Origin: Antedon mediterranea
Lineage: Eukaryota; Echinodermata; Crinoidea; Comatulida; Antedonidae
DNA length: 64,000 nt
Assembly (NCBI RefSeq): GCF_964355755.1
Contig: NC_092670.1
Location: 645,001 to 709,000, forward strand
Direction of reading: 5' to 3'
Shown here: positions 36,301-51,300 of the stretch, piece after piece
Layout: each line of letters starts with the position of its first letter
Numbering within the stretch: the first letter of the stretch is position 1
The notes under the pieces: generated by a model
What the model was told of the DNA's origin: nothing
The model's database searches: none
Seen by the model: only the letters and a program-made list of their open reading frames with translations
Program-made: the position numbers and the translations under genes

Positions 36301-39300
36301 ACCTGAGAGTTATTGATAAGTCTTGCAGCTTTTTTCATTCCTAATTCCTATCTAGGTTTACCTGAGAGTTATTGATAAGTCTTGCAGCTTTTTTCATTTC
36401 TAATTCCTATCTATGTTTACCTGGGAGTTATTGATAAGTCTTGCAGCTTTTTTCATTCCTAATTCCTATCTAGGTTTACCTGAGAGTTATTGATAAGTCT
36501 TGCAGCTTTTTTCATTCCTAATTCCTATCTATGTTTACCTGAGAGTTATTGATAAGTCTCACAGCTTTTTTCATTGCTAATTAGGTGATCATTTAGAATA
36601 AAATGATCACCTATTGTTATTGTATGAAATCTTTATTATTATTATTTTTTTTTCTTTTTATTGTTTCTGTACACTATTTTGTGTAACAATTATCTCAAAA
36701 AGTTTAATGTCAATGATTACCAAAATTTCAGAATATCTTTCAATAATATAACTTAATCCTAATCAGCTTTCCAGCGTGATCACTCATCCGTGACGTCATT
36801 TATACGCCATTTTGTGAAATCACATTATCAATCATATCTCCATAGTTCATTATGACATATTAATGAAATTCACTACAGGTAAACTTCAGGTCAAGGGTAA
36901 AAATATTAGCAAATAAAAAGTTGCGCGTTTCAAGGTCATGCACGTGAAATCGCGCATTAAAAATTTAAAACGCGCAAAATTAGGTTTTGATCAATTTAGA
37001 GCATGAATTAGGCCATTTGCACATTTCCAAAAATTACTGCGCAAAAATGCGTTTTTGTGCGCACGATTCTTAAAATGCGTAAAAAATAAAATTTGATGTA
37101 TAAATCACATTCTACTCACAATCGTTAGTACATTCACCAATTTTGAGTCCATTCCGACTTAAAATAACGCTATACGAGCACGTTAAAAATGACAAAATGC
37201 GCACACTAATTGTACAAAAGTGCTAAAAATGGTAAAAAATAAGGACTTTTTAAAATGAATATAACTCTTCAGAATGGCAGATGACCCCCAATTTTTTTAA
37301 CTTATTATGGAAGCCAATAAGTTGTAGATACAAATGTATATACACATTAGACGTACAAAATGGTATGACGTCATCAAATGGCCACTTGAATTTAAAAATT
37401 AGGAATTTTTATCTTTTTGTGTGGGTTATCACATTCAATAGAGCGCATCTCCGTTATTTGAGCCCGATTTTCGCACAACTTTTAGTAGGTGCTTGCTCAA
37501 TTAATTATTCTTCTAATGAGTTGTCAACATTTTTATTTTGATGACGTCATCACGCGTAAAAACTTGAATAACCTAGGTCGTGTAATTTCAGCTACACCAT
37601 ACATTTGAATATCTTATAGCTCTTCAGAATTAAAGGTGACCTTGAAGATTATAACTTATTATGAAAGCTGATGAAATGTAGATATGAATTCATATTAAAA
37701 TTAAGCCTATCGGATGTTGTGATGTTATCATATGGCCAGTTGAAGTTAAAAAGTAGTTTTTAAATTTCTTTAGTCAAAGTTATACAAATTTCAAAGACCG
37801 CGCATTGCGCTTCTACGTGTCAAATTTTCTTCCAATCCTTATATTTATTTGCTCAATTCATTATCTTTCGAAATTGTCATCTTCGAGTTTATTTTGAAAA
37901 TTCCATCATACCAAAAAATTAGAACACGATATGAGTCCCGTAATTTCACCTATGCTACACTGTATATAGACAGTATATACTGTACATATTGTATGGCACA
38001 TAATTGGTAGAACTCAGCACTATGAGTGTATATGCATCATGTCATAGGATGGCGTACATCAACTTTTAACAATCGTATGTTAACGTACATGCATGTGTTA
38101 TGCGCGATTTGAACGATTTGCGCAATTTGAAATTGCGCAAAAAAAATCCTTGCGCAATTTGAATTGAAACATGTGTTTCAAATTGCGCAAGCAACGTATT
38201 AAATTGCGCAAGTAATCTGCAAATTGCGCAAGGTTTTTCGACAGATTGTGAAATCATGCACACCCATATTTTTATAGTAATTTCTAAGAATGATTCAAAA
38301 TTAAAGATAAATATCGCATTTCCTTATTTTAGTAGTGCAAATATTGTTATAAGTTAGCATACCGTCGAAGAACCGACGAAGGAAAACGAAGCGGTGGTGT
38401 TCCACCAGGCGGGCGCGGCGCGGGCGGCCGGCTATACTACTCTAGCCTAGCTAGGGTCTGGACTACTGATACTGACAAAGTTACATGGCCTAGCTTAAAC
38501 TAATATTAAAAACTTAATTTTTACATTTATTTTGATTTATTTCAAGTTACAGTGATAATATTAATTAATTGTAATAATAAATGTTATGTATTTATTATAC
38601 ACATGTTATCTTCGCATTTATTATGTTTTATTTTGAGTTATTTAGTTTCCAATAAAAATTTACAGTTCGTTTTCAAATTGCGCAAAGGTGTCATATTGCG
38701 CAAGAACTATCTTGCGCAATTTACAAATTGTGCAGCGCAATTTAAAATTGCGCAAAGATTTTCTTGCGCAATTTGAAATTGCGCAAGTTGATTGCGCAAT
38801 TTGAAATTGCGCAAAAAAATCCTTGCGCAATTTGAAATTGCGCAAGAATTCTTTGCGCAATTTGAAATTGCGCAAGGATTTTTTTGCGCAATTTCAAATT
38901 GCACAAATCGTTCAAATCGCGCATAACACATGTTTAAAAAATGTTAATTTTATTAAAATGATAAAAATGATCACCTATAATTCGTCAAAGTGACGAATTA
39001 AATTCTAGTTCCTATCTATGTTTACCTGAGAGTTATTGATAAGTCTCACAGCTTTTTTCATTTTTAATTCCTATCTATGTTTACCTGAGAGTTATTGATA
39101 AGTCTCACAGCTTTTTTCATTTTTAATTCCTATCTAGGTTTACCTGAGAGTTATTGATAAGTCTCACAGCTTTTTTCATTTTTAATTCCTATCTAGGTTT
39201 ACCTGAGAGTTATTGATAAGTCTCACAGCTTTTTTCATTTTTAATTCCTATCTAGGTTTACCTGAGAGTTATTGATAAGTCTCACAGCTTTTTTCATTTT

Positions 39301-42300
39301 TAATTCCTATCTAGGTTTACCTGGGAGTTATTGATAAGTCTCACAGCTTTTTTCATTCCTAATTCCTATCTATGTTTACCTGGGAGTTATTGATAAGTCT
39401 CACAGCTTTTTTCATTCCTAATTCCTATCTATGTTTACCTGAGAGTTATTGATAAGTCTCACAGCTTTTTTCATTTTTAATTCCTATCTAGGTTTACCTG
39501 AGAGTTATTGATAAGTCTCACAGCTTTTTTCATTTTTAATTCCTATCTATGTTTACCTGAGAGTTATTGATAAGTCTCACAGCTTTTTTCATTGCTAATT
39601 CCTATCTAGGTTTACCTGAGAGTTATTGATAAGTCTCACAGCTTTTTTCATTTTTAATTCCTATCTATGTTTACCTGAGAGTTATTGATAAGTCTCACGG
39701 CTTTTTTCATTTTTAACTCCTATCTATGTTTACCTGAGAGTTATTGATAAGTCTCACAGCTTTTTTCATTTCTAATTCCTATCTAGGTTTACCTGGGAGT
39801 TATTGATAAGTCTCACAGCTTTTTTCATTGCTAATTCCTATCTAGGTTTACCTGAGAGTTATTGATAAGTCTCACAGCTTTTTTCATTTCTAATTCCTAT
39901 CTATGTTTACCTGGGAGTTATTGATAAGTCTCGCAGCTTTTTTCATTGCTAATTCCTATCTAGGTTTACCTGAGAGTTATTGATAAGTCTCACAGCTTTT
40001 TTCATTTCTAATTCCTATCTATGTTTACCTGGGAGTTATTGATAAGTCTCGCAGCTTTTTTCATTCCTAATTCCTATCTAGGTTTACCTGGGAGTTATTG
40101 ATAAGTCTCACAGCTTTTTTCATTCCTAATTCCTATCTATGTTTACCTGGGAGTTATTGATAAGTCTCGCGGCTTTTTCCATTGCAAGTAGTTGCCAAAG
40201 AGCCAGTACATGTTTCAGGCTGCATTGGTGGGATGCCTATAAAGATAATGGTAATGTGATAAATAATAATGTTTTGTTAGGAATTAAGTAAGTAACTAAA
40301 GTTATTGTCATTTGTAAATAGATAAAAACATTTACATTGAAATGAATTATATTGATATTGAATTAAAGAATATAAAAAAAGTGTAGTGTGTACAGTTTTT
40401 GATATCATACTTTAAAATGTCCACAAACATTACTATTTGTGGCATGAATGGGTTATAAACAACATTATATAAATCATAGCTCTGAAAAGAAAAATTAAAA
40501 ATGAAGATTAATATGTTTAAGATTACCAATATATAAAACTAATAAAATATTGAATACCGCCCACATATTGTATACCCACATTTTAGATCTTTTCTTTTAG
40601 CTGTAAAGTTCTGAAAAGAGTAACTCTTCTAGAAATCTATTGTGACATTACAAGGCCTTTATTACAATGTAAACAATTGCTTAGTTGAGTTTGAACCGAG
40701 TCTCATAAATCCATTTCCTTATATAATACACGGCCAACGACTAGAATTTACTTGTGCTTCTACAACTTTCTGTGGACAGTTTAACTACTCAGTGTTGCTC
40801 ATATATCACATAAAGGTATGTTTTATTATATTTAGTAATGATAGTAATGGTAAAATCAATGTTTTGTCCATTAGTATTGGATGAACCAGCAAATAAAAGT
40901 TTTTTAACCAGCTGACTAGCTCAAGTAGATATTGCTGTAAAAAATGATGAATACAGAATTTCTATAAAACCGGTTACAAAATTGTGAAAATATTAAGTCT
41001 ACATTTTTGCTAAAAGTACAAAGTTGATGAAAAGTAATAATTAGTAAGTAGCCATATGCAGGGAAAGGGAAATAGGTTGTTTGTGCATTTTATTGAACAT
41101 GAGTCTATTGTATTTTGTAGATGGATACTTGTATTCACTGTAATAACAAGTTTGATTTCTTCTGTACCTGTTGCCAATTAACATTCTGTAAAGACTGTGA
41201 TGTTGCTTCCTGCTATCAAAATAAACATTATGTGATTACAATGAATACAGCAGTTAACAGGTTTAAAAAAGAACTAGATGAAGTTAAAAAGTTAACTGAT
41301 GATATTAAATTGAAAATAGAAGAAAAGAGGGACTCGATTATGAATGATAATAATAACTTTCAACGTCACAAGACTGCATGCAAAACAGATATTGATTGCC
41401 TGAAAAATAAAGTCATCAAGGAAGTTGAAGACAAATGTAAAAAGTTGATTTCTGATCTTGACAATTTGTCTGAAGAAAGGGATAAAGTTTTTCCTAATAA
41501 AGTGGATTTTTTTGATTCAGTGATGGAAGATGTCGATCGTCTAAATTTATCAATCACAAAGTTATGTAATCCAAGAGACTTAAACCGTCTTGAGAGATTT
41601 GAAAAAGATCTTTCTCTTACTAGAAACAAGGTAATAGATGATGATCAAAGATCTCTAATGCCTAAGTTTATTCAATCTAAACGAATGAATGACATGATCA
41701 GTTGTAATATTATTGGCGAAATTATAGCCTATGACCCGGACTATGAAGTTGTTACTTGTACTACTAATAAGTTGGTACAAACAGGGGAATCTTTTACAAT
41801 AGACGTTTTGAGTTCCCGGCTCAATCAAGCGTGCCAGGTTGTTGCAAATTTAACTAAGTCAACTGGAGAAAGATCGAATGTTGAAGTTATACATGTTAGT
41901 GAAAATATGTACAAAATCAAAAGTTTATGTAATTCTGAAGGTGACTGGAAAATGAAAATAACTGTAGATAATAGAAACATCAAAGGATCACCAATAGATA
42001 TTGTAGTTGTACTTAGGCTTGTCTGTACTATTGATAACATTTCAAATAACATGGGCAAGAAAAACACTAAAAGAGTGGTTGATGTCATGTCACTTCAAGA
42101 TGGTAGTATTTTGATATCAAACGGTAGTTGTGAGGTATTGAAATTTAACCAATCAGGTTCATTTGTTGATAGCATAGACAGTTCTCAAAATGTCTGTAAC
42201 ATGTGCAAACTTGATGATAATCACATTGTTTATAGTAATCATGTCAATGGCCCATGTATCGTATTGTGTAATGATCAATTTAAAGAAATTAGATCTTTTG

Positions 42301-45300
42301 GTAAAGATAAATTAGCATATCCAAGTGGTGTAACAGTAAACAAGCCAACCAGAGTTGTGTATGTTACAGATGACCAACATGGTGTTTTAAAATTCAGTGT
42401 TGATAATGGTGAATACTTAGGTAGAATTGGTAGAACCATAATCAAATCAGAAGATAAGAGGCCTGAAGATGAGGAGATGAATGGGCCACTTGATGTGGCA
42501 TTAAACCATGACAACCAGCTACTTGTAGCTGACACACAGAATAGTAGAGTACAGATTTTTGATACAAATGGAGAATTCGTTAGTATTGCAATTTGCGCCG
42601 GACAAGAAGATGGAAAAGTAATCTGCCCATGTGGAATAATCGTAGATGAAGTTGGAAACATTATTGTTTCAAGTAATAATATGTTACAATTATTTAATAA
42701 AAATGGAGTTTTTATAAAACGAATAGATCACAAGGAAGATGGGTAAAATATCCCACTTGGAATCACAACAATAAAAGGGACAGCAAGGAAGTTAGCAGTA
42801 GCCAATCGCACTGGAAACAATGTTTATATCTATAACTACTAAAACCCACAATATCTTTTAGTTGATTTTATGAACCATTGTTAGAAGGGTCTAGTGTATT
42901 CTTGCTTTTGAAAGTTCTACCTATTCAATATACATACCACAAAAATAATAGAAAACCATAATATTTCTATTATTCTTTGTTATTTACCCAACCGCAAACA
43001 TACCAACAGTAGGTGTGTAGGTTTATGATTTGTGTTGCAATGAAAGTACATAAAAATAAAATGGATTGTAGAAACATTTCCTAATAGAGGTCATTGCCTT
43101 GATTTTTACTTTCCTAGTTCTGTTTAGTAAAGTTGGATTCCCATTGGGATGCTGTGCAAGGACGTACACGCATTGAAAGTAATTTGACCAATCACAAGCA
43201 ACTATTAACTGAACTGTCACTTGTTTCAAATTAACTGTTATATAACTGAACTGTCACTTGTTTCAAATTAACTGTCAACTGAACTGTCACTTGGTTCAAA
43301 TTAACTGTGTTGTGTGTGTGCTTGCATTGCATGGAAACAAAGCTTCACAAATTTCTTGATTGATTTGATTCACTTATGATAATCCTTAAAATACATATTG
43401 TGAATTTTTGTTAGTTACTTTTTTGTATTTTAAATGAAATAAAATTATTAATTAATTAGTAATTAATTATAGAAAATTATATTTCTTACTGTAGCACTTT
43501 TTAGTCCTTTGTCCTGTTTCATAGCAAGTTTATCTCGCAAGTAGTCATTGATCAACATGTCGGCCTCTGGCTTGTAGTTGGCAAGGAAACCAATAGCAAT
43601 ATCCAATGAAGCTAAGCATCCACATAGGTCTTGGTATGACCTCAGGTCAGCTAGGATACTGCATTGTAGAGCCTTTGATGAAAATTCTTCCTGCAAGTTT
43701 TTAAGAAGTAGACAATGGTAATCTTTTACACTCCATGAGTGACTCTTTAAAAAATCTTGATTGATCAAAACCTCGTATTTTAGCAGGGTAAAATCAATTT
43801 ATATACTTATACATAATTTCTGTTATAAATACAGTAGGATAATAAAAAAAATATATAGTACTGTATTTGCAACCTTAAAAAATTCAGTACAAAAAAGCTC
43901 CATTTTACCTGAGGGATATTATTTCGCAAATTCTCAAAGATAGCAGCATTCCGAACATCTTGGCGGAATAAAAGTTGGTCAAATTTGCACTTGATAAAAG
44001 CACGTCCCCTGACGAATCTTTCAATTACTTGGAGCTCCAGACCAGTCAGGTTATATTCAATTCGGTTTCCAGCCATTGGTCTTACTATATACTGACACTG
44101 CGACAAAATTAATGGAAGCAAATCACGATCTGGGTCATAGGCGATCAAATGGGACCGTAGTAAGTCGGATTTTTTTTCAACTTTGCTGAAAGAATAAAAA
44201 TGACAAAATTACGGTTTTAAGTTAGAATCAGGACAAATATGGTTCAATACTCAATATATAATTTATTTATTGAAACCACAGGTTGGCCATCAATAAAAAG
44301 TATTCATAAAATATAGGTAATCACATCACAGACTAACCTTAGTGTCTCCTCTCGTATGTTCTGATATCTCCCAAGAAATTCATTTTGTGTATCTCTAAGA
44401 AACTCTACAAGACCAGTGCAACAGAGTCCGGATTCCTGTCTTGTGGGCAACAGTATCGCCATGTTACTTTTGTATGTCACAGTTTCCAAAAAGCATTCTT
44501 GAATTTTTACTGAAATTTGTAATCAAAATCACAATTAATCTCTTCTCTTTGGTTTAGAGAAAGATACTAATAATAATTGTGAAACCTCTAAGCGCTGAAC
44601 ATTATTACCCGGTCATTTTTTGCATCAAACACGTATAGAAACATACTCCCATAATGCAGCTAGTAATCAGCGCAAATTTGGGTCTTGATCTAACCGGGTA
44701 CCTATTTATACACCTGAGTGGTGAGAGGCAAACGTAAGTAAAGTATCTTGCCTAAGGATACAAGCAATGTGGCGAGAGTTGGATTCGAACCACAATCTCA
44801 GTGCAACGTTAAACACACTGCACTAAAGCATTGTCCTCATAAAAAAACAAAGACTACTATTTTAATGAATACTATTACAATTATAAAATTATTTTACCTA
44901 TTGCTGCAACATCTCGTCTTAGAGAATTCCATGCATGAATGAATGTGTCAATCAAATGTTTAAACTCTGAATGCTCTGACACTAAAATGAAGGATTAATA
45001 TTGTTTTAATCTGTAGATTAACTTAAACTTAATTGTCTGTACCAAACCTGGCTGATGTCACACTCACAGCAACAACAACATTATATGCTTTCAATAAAAT
45101 TTATATAATCCTGGAATCTGATAAGATTTAACAAAGTGATTGGTATATAAGACCCTAAATCACCAAAATACAACTTAATTAATGGAGTTACTGTGGTCTA
45201 TAATAAGAATCACTTTATACCTTTGGTGTTAATCTGAGCACCAGTTTCAAACCTAAAGCTCTGACTCCACTATCAAACTTTCTGTGACAAATGTGATGTG

Positions 45301-48300
45301 CCCATAGCACTACCATATTTGGGCATATTATTATTCCCATATTTGGGCACATCACACTTTTTTTGTCACATAAAGTTTGATAGTGTAGACAGAGCTTTAG
45401 GATTGAAAAAATATGAGCAACAGAACAGTGGCTTAAAAAAGCTATACACCAGAAACAGATAATAACAAATAAAAAAAACAAAATGAGCAAAAATAATTAC
45501 CAGGGAGTTGGTCCAAAAATTTTGAAATGGTTAAGTTGATTGCTTCAGATGCATCTATATGTCGGTTGAACTTGTTGATTAGAAGACGTTGTAATTGTAC
45601 AATGTCTGGTAGATATCGCACAAATCTTAAATGCTTTTCCTGCAAACAAAAAAAAGCATTACATCAAGTATCTTACTGAACTAACTTTATATACTGTATA
45701 CACATATACTATTCACTGTAGTCAAATAACAAATGTACAGAAAGTTATTTTTTTTTACTAATGTTTGTTGTTATTATATTATTAACAATGTTTTGTAGTG
45801 AAAGAATGTGCCACTGTTAGTTGCTGCAGTAATTGTACAAGTTGCTGCAATAACTCCATGCATCAAAAGACTACATGCCGTGGAAAAACCTTTTTAGTAG
45901 CTTTCGATCTTAAAATAATTACAGCACCATTAGCAGTAGTATAATTACTTATTGTTGTCCATGTATAGACACATGATGTCATATCACTACCATATTTGAG
46001 CACATTACACTTTTGTTGTCACTAAAACTAGTTTGATAGTGTAGACAGAGCTTTACAAACCTTTCCAATGAAGTGTTTAAGTACAAGCAAGTTATCATCA
46101 TCTTGTTCATTTTCCAAAGCTTGATGGATGCTGTGTATTGTGATGCAACTACGATGCTGCCACACGTGAGATGTGTCTGCCAGTTTACCAAGGTCTTCTG
46201 GCTCAATTTGTGCATTCAGCAAACACATTAAGGGGTCGTTGCTAAGACGTTTGTCCTCACTTAATGTCTTGTTTGATTCGTTGATCATTTCATCAACACC
46301 CTGATAGAAAGTGAAATTGTGTTGAATTCTATAATTACAATTAAAAGAGTTAAAACCTTGGGTTTTTACAGTAAAAGTCTGGATGAGCTCCTTCCATCTC
46401 AACCAATTAAATTAATGTAAATCGTAGTGGGTTTCCCTACCTGGAGCACAGGTTTTATGTAAGCTGCTGTAAAGTTTTCTTCCCAAGTCTTTCTACAATT
46501 CTTTGATGTTAGCAGTTGCTGGAAACCAGATTGTAGATTGTCTATAAAAGGATATTATCGGTTTGGTTAATCAGAAAAAGTATACACTACACCTAGATAT
46601 TTTGCCTCTAGCTTAAAAATTGATTTTGTGCTCAAAGTATTGGCAACTTGAATGAGAATAAAGGCAGACATTTTCTTTCCACTTTAGTAGTGAGTAGTGA
46701 TGATAAAATGTTAAGGCTATCCAGTATGTAATGATCACACCTGCATCACTGTATGGTTTTGAACATTAGCAGTGTAAACAAAATCATTGCTTTGTTGGTT
46801 TAATACACACTAGGCCACACCTAGTACCCAAACACCAGACCTGGACCAACACTTAAAATTGTAACATTACCTGCCACTTTTGTTTGAAAAACGTTGTCAA
46901 TGACTTTATGCAGAATAAAGATAGAGTCATCCTTGCTTTTGCCTGTTGCTACTGACAACAGCCGTATATCATTATGCAGATGTCTCCATAGAAACTCAAG
47001 GACATTAGGTGGTGGTGGTCTAATAATGGTAATGATTGGCTAAAAAAAACCCAAAAAACTTGCGATTAAAAATACACAGTATTTAATATAGTTGACATAA
47101 TACTACACAGTCACTTTATGTTATTTTTTAACATCATCATTTACAACCAACCTGAGGTCCATGTTGACATTCTGTACCCAGTAGCATACTGCTATGCAAC
47201 AGGAATCGCACAATAGCAGTTGTTACACAGTTCATGGTTCTTTCACAAACTATTTGGTTGCCATTTGGCTGTGCGTTGCCAAGCACATGACCCTTCGATG
47301 TTGTATCAACCCTATAAGAAAAAGATATATTATCTTATATTCCTACTATAAAATGTTTCATGTTTATGTGATGTTACAAATAGATCACATTGTTACTGAA
47401 TGTTTTAATGTCCAACTATTCATTTTAAACATAAAAGCTATTTGTATAGCTTTGTAGCAATAAAGGGAAGATTTACTCAACAACTGTACATACTGAAATA
47501 AGTTGGCATTTTGTGCTTTAAAAACTGGTAAAATAATGTATATGGCACAACAATATATACTGTAATTGGGAAACCTTTAAATCAGTTCATATGACATTTA
47601 TGTTTAAATGATTGAATTAAGGAATAGATGCACTCAATTATTGTAAAATCAAGGTTGCAACTTTACATTGTAGTCATGTCAATTGTCCTGTTGTCCGAGT
47701 GTAACCTATGTCCCTCCCCTCCTATTGGTGCGCCACACTCCATACATCTACCAGTACCATAGGCTCTGCCACACTGAAAAATAAAATATTCACAGCAAAA
47801 ACTATAATAAAAGTACAGCTCTTAAGAAAAAAAAATTGTAATTAAAGTTCACATGTAGATATTATTAATTGAATATGAATTAAATGTTGTTTTTATTCAT
47901 AAGCAAATAAGGTAATAATACGTACATCTCCGATGACGTAAGGGTGACCATTTGGGCATTCTAAAAAAAGAAAAAAAAAACAACATAAGAGCATTGTAAT
48001 TCTGTTATTAAGCGAGTGAGTGGCCAAGCGGTTAAGGAAGGGGTGTCGACAATAACGGCATGAGTTTGAGGCCAACTCACCCCCTACAACTGTAGTTCTG
48101 GTGGTGGAACAAGTCTTCTTGGGTTAGGACTGTAAACCATAGGTCCAGTATACCTGATGAACTGTTTTACAAAATAGCCCTTGTATCAGGGTATTACCAC
48201 CTACTATTGTTAATCCCTTAAATCCTATAAAGAATTAAAATATAAAAAATAAGTGCTGATTACAAAAACATTATCATCATTTAGTGTGGTCTTTATATCG

Positions 48301-51300
48301 ACTTACTATTCCATGTCAAGTTAGGGTCAATGTTTGATTGACGGAGTGCTTGCACAGCTTCCATTCTATCATCTTGTGGCATTGCTGGTAAAAATGAATT
48401 CTAAAATGGAAAAGTATAGAAATTGAGTATGCTTCATCGGAATAAAAAGATTGGCTGAAATTAAATTAATTTAATTGATATCATTATTATACTTTATCTG
48501 ATAGCCAGTAGCAAAGAGCTCTATCCGAATCTATGAGAAAAGGCAAGAGGACAATCCAAAACCATATGGAAAAATTTACTATAACTTAGAAAAAATAAAT
48601 AAGTCTATGCACACTTCGGCCAATAATTGCTCAAATTGGAGAAGTTTTGTTAAGTGCGCTTTGTCGCAAGATGTTCAGCGTTCATGATGATGATGATGCT
48701 TTATTTCCTAGTTGATAAATCAGCATAAGTGAATTAATCCTAGACAAAATTAATGTTATTTAGGTCAGATATCCTTTCACTTTAAACTTCATCTCAGTTA
48801 AAGTGGCCTATTGAGTTTAAGTATTGTGCTCAGACAGTCTGATCATTATATCCTGTGTAGTTTCAGTCTTGGCTTAAAATTGCAAACTGCCATTGGGCAA
48901 AACAATAGGTCAAGTCTCTAACCTGCATTTTAGATGGTTCTCTCATCAGTGTAGCAAGGCACTGTGTTAGTGATTTTCGATCAACTACACTAAGAACAAT
49001 TTGAAGGTGAGTCACAGCCCCCTGAATACAGTAATCTTGATGGCTCAAATCTGGCATAACTCTAAGAACATGCTGCCTATTCTGTACTCTGTTCATTAAC
49101 AGTGTGTCTGCTATAACCTTTAAAGAATAAAGTAATTTTACTTTAGTTACTGTATGTATTTGTTGCAAATCAACACCTGAATATTTTGTACTGACCAAGA
49201 ATGAAACTCATAAAATAGACAGTACCGTACCTTGATTTTGAGGAATGGAAAATTCTGAAGGACTTCTCCAAACTTTCTTTTAACCTAAATAAAAATCAGA
49301 GAAACATTTTTAATTGCACTGCCATTTTTAATTCAAATATTCTATATTGATTTCAATTAATATATCTGATATAAAATGGTGAAAGTAATATAATTAACCT
49401 ACTTCTTGACCCATCACTTTAGCTTCTACTCGAGTTGTTGCATTCATTGTTATCTCTCTAAACAAGGAAAGAAGCAAGCAAACCTCTTTTTGTTTTTCTT
49501 TTCCTTTTACATTCTATATGAATAAAAACAGCTAAATTAATAAAATTAACAAACAATAATTAATAAAAACAGAAAGAACATTAGTCATGTATAAATTATT
49601 TTTATAGAATAAGCCATGTAACCAAATGTTAAATATGTAAATATATATGTATATACATGTATATTGAATAAAAACAAATTTATTTTCTGTTTACGTACAA
49701 TAATCACTTTAGACATTTTCTCAAAGTCTTTGTCCACCACACATTCACCAACAGCTTCCCGAATGCTTTTGTACGTATTGCCAACAATCACAAAATAATC
49801 TGGAATACTCTGTTCCTGTGGTATCAACCAAATATATATAATTAAGTCTCTTATTTAGAATCCATTCTTTAGTCACAGTGGGTTTCACATAATAATATAT
49901 AGTCATAATATAAGGATGGTGCAAAGAGCATGCTTTTTTTATTTTCATCAACCTAGAAGTCATTCTCACATGGAAGTGCTTAAGCAAAGAGGAATTAGTA
50001 TTAAAGGGATATAGCTTAAAGTTTAAGAACGAACTTGTATACATTGTTTGAAGGTTTGCATGACGAAATCAATATGTTGATATAAACTTTGTCCACAAAG
50101 TCTCCTGAGGACGGTCAAAGTATATTGATCAAAACAGATGTTTTCAGAACAATATATAGAAATGTGCCACAAACTTTACATCAACTTATATACAGTAGGG
50201 AACATCTGTGTGAAACAAACCTGAACTTTTAGCTCATCTGGCAAGATCCAGTCTAACTGGACATCATCTCTCAGTTGGTTTATAGCATCTCTACCATAAG
50301 CCTTGTACATGTATCTCACTAAGTACAGTTGAGCTTGCTTGTTCTTCTTGCAAAACTCACATGCATCTTTAAGCAGCATACTTAGCTACAAATTAATGTT
50401 TCATAATATTGATTATCTTTCTATTATTTATATAATTTTCTTTCATTATTAAGAAGAAAGAAAGGAGATGTTTATGATTTCCTCTGTGTATCATATAAAA
50501 CAATGAGATGTAAAAGCAGACACTAAATAAAAACTTACAAGACGTTTGATGTTTAATGAATCGTGATGTTGCTGTATGACATCAATGAGAATTGTAAAAG
50601 CAAACCGTATCTGTGCTATGGCTTCAAGTAATTGAACACTTAATGAACCACTATCATCAATATTTTGTCTTGTAAAGAATACTTGAGCACTTCGAAGTTT
50701 GTTATGAGCATCTTGTATCAGCTCACAGGTTTGATTATCAGCAGAGTCTTGAGATACACCTGAATAGTATGTGTCCTAAAAATAAGAAGGAAAAATATGT
50801 TAACATTTTAAATGAAAAGACAGAGTTCATTGTGACAGTGACTCATGTAAGTGTACAGTGGCTTAACTGTAATAACCGGCCAAATGCAGTTAGAAGAATG
50901 CAGAAAGAAGAAAATCACTAGCAGCTATGGCATATAACAAGCTGAAGCCGTCGCTAGAACACAAAACAATGTCTATAGACGTGGAATCCTGTTTGTTTGA
51001 CGCATACATAGCAAGTATTTTCTTATATAACAGTGAACTCTGGGTACTAAACAAAAAATTACAAGAGAGTATAGATATATATCACAGGAAAATGTTGCGA
51101 AAGATGATAGATATTAAATTAACAGATAGAGTGTGTAACACGAAAATATACGAGATAACAAAACAAGAAGAATGGAGTAAAAGAATTAAACGAAGGAGAC
51201 TAAAATGGTATGGACACATAATTAGATTACCGGATGATACCCCAATCAAACAAACAATGAAGGAAACTAACAGGAAAGTAAAACGACCCGTAGGAAGACC

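Noticed and set aside
38660-38931. Overlapping ORFs of ISNCAKK / NFKLRK type
   Set aside because: Products of the repeated TTGCGCAATTT hairpins, present in several frames.
34316-40199. CRISPR-like regular repeats
   Set aside because: The 59-bp units are head-to-tail with no unique spacers and match an adjacent coding exon; this is a eukaryotic minisatellite.
40642-40884. 80-codon plus-strand ORF upstream of the TRIM/NHL-like gene
   Set aside because: No B-box, RING or other family motif and no clear splice link to 41121, so it does not supply the missing N terminus.
48010-48090. tRNA-Leu/Ser gene
   Set aside because: The A box is good, but the B box is degenerate and no acceptor stem pairs; it is the head of a SINE.
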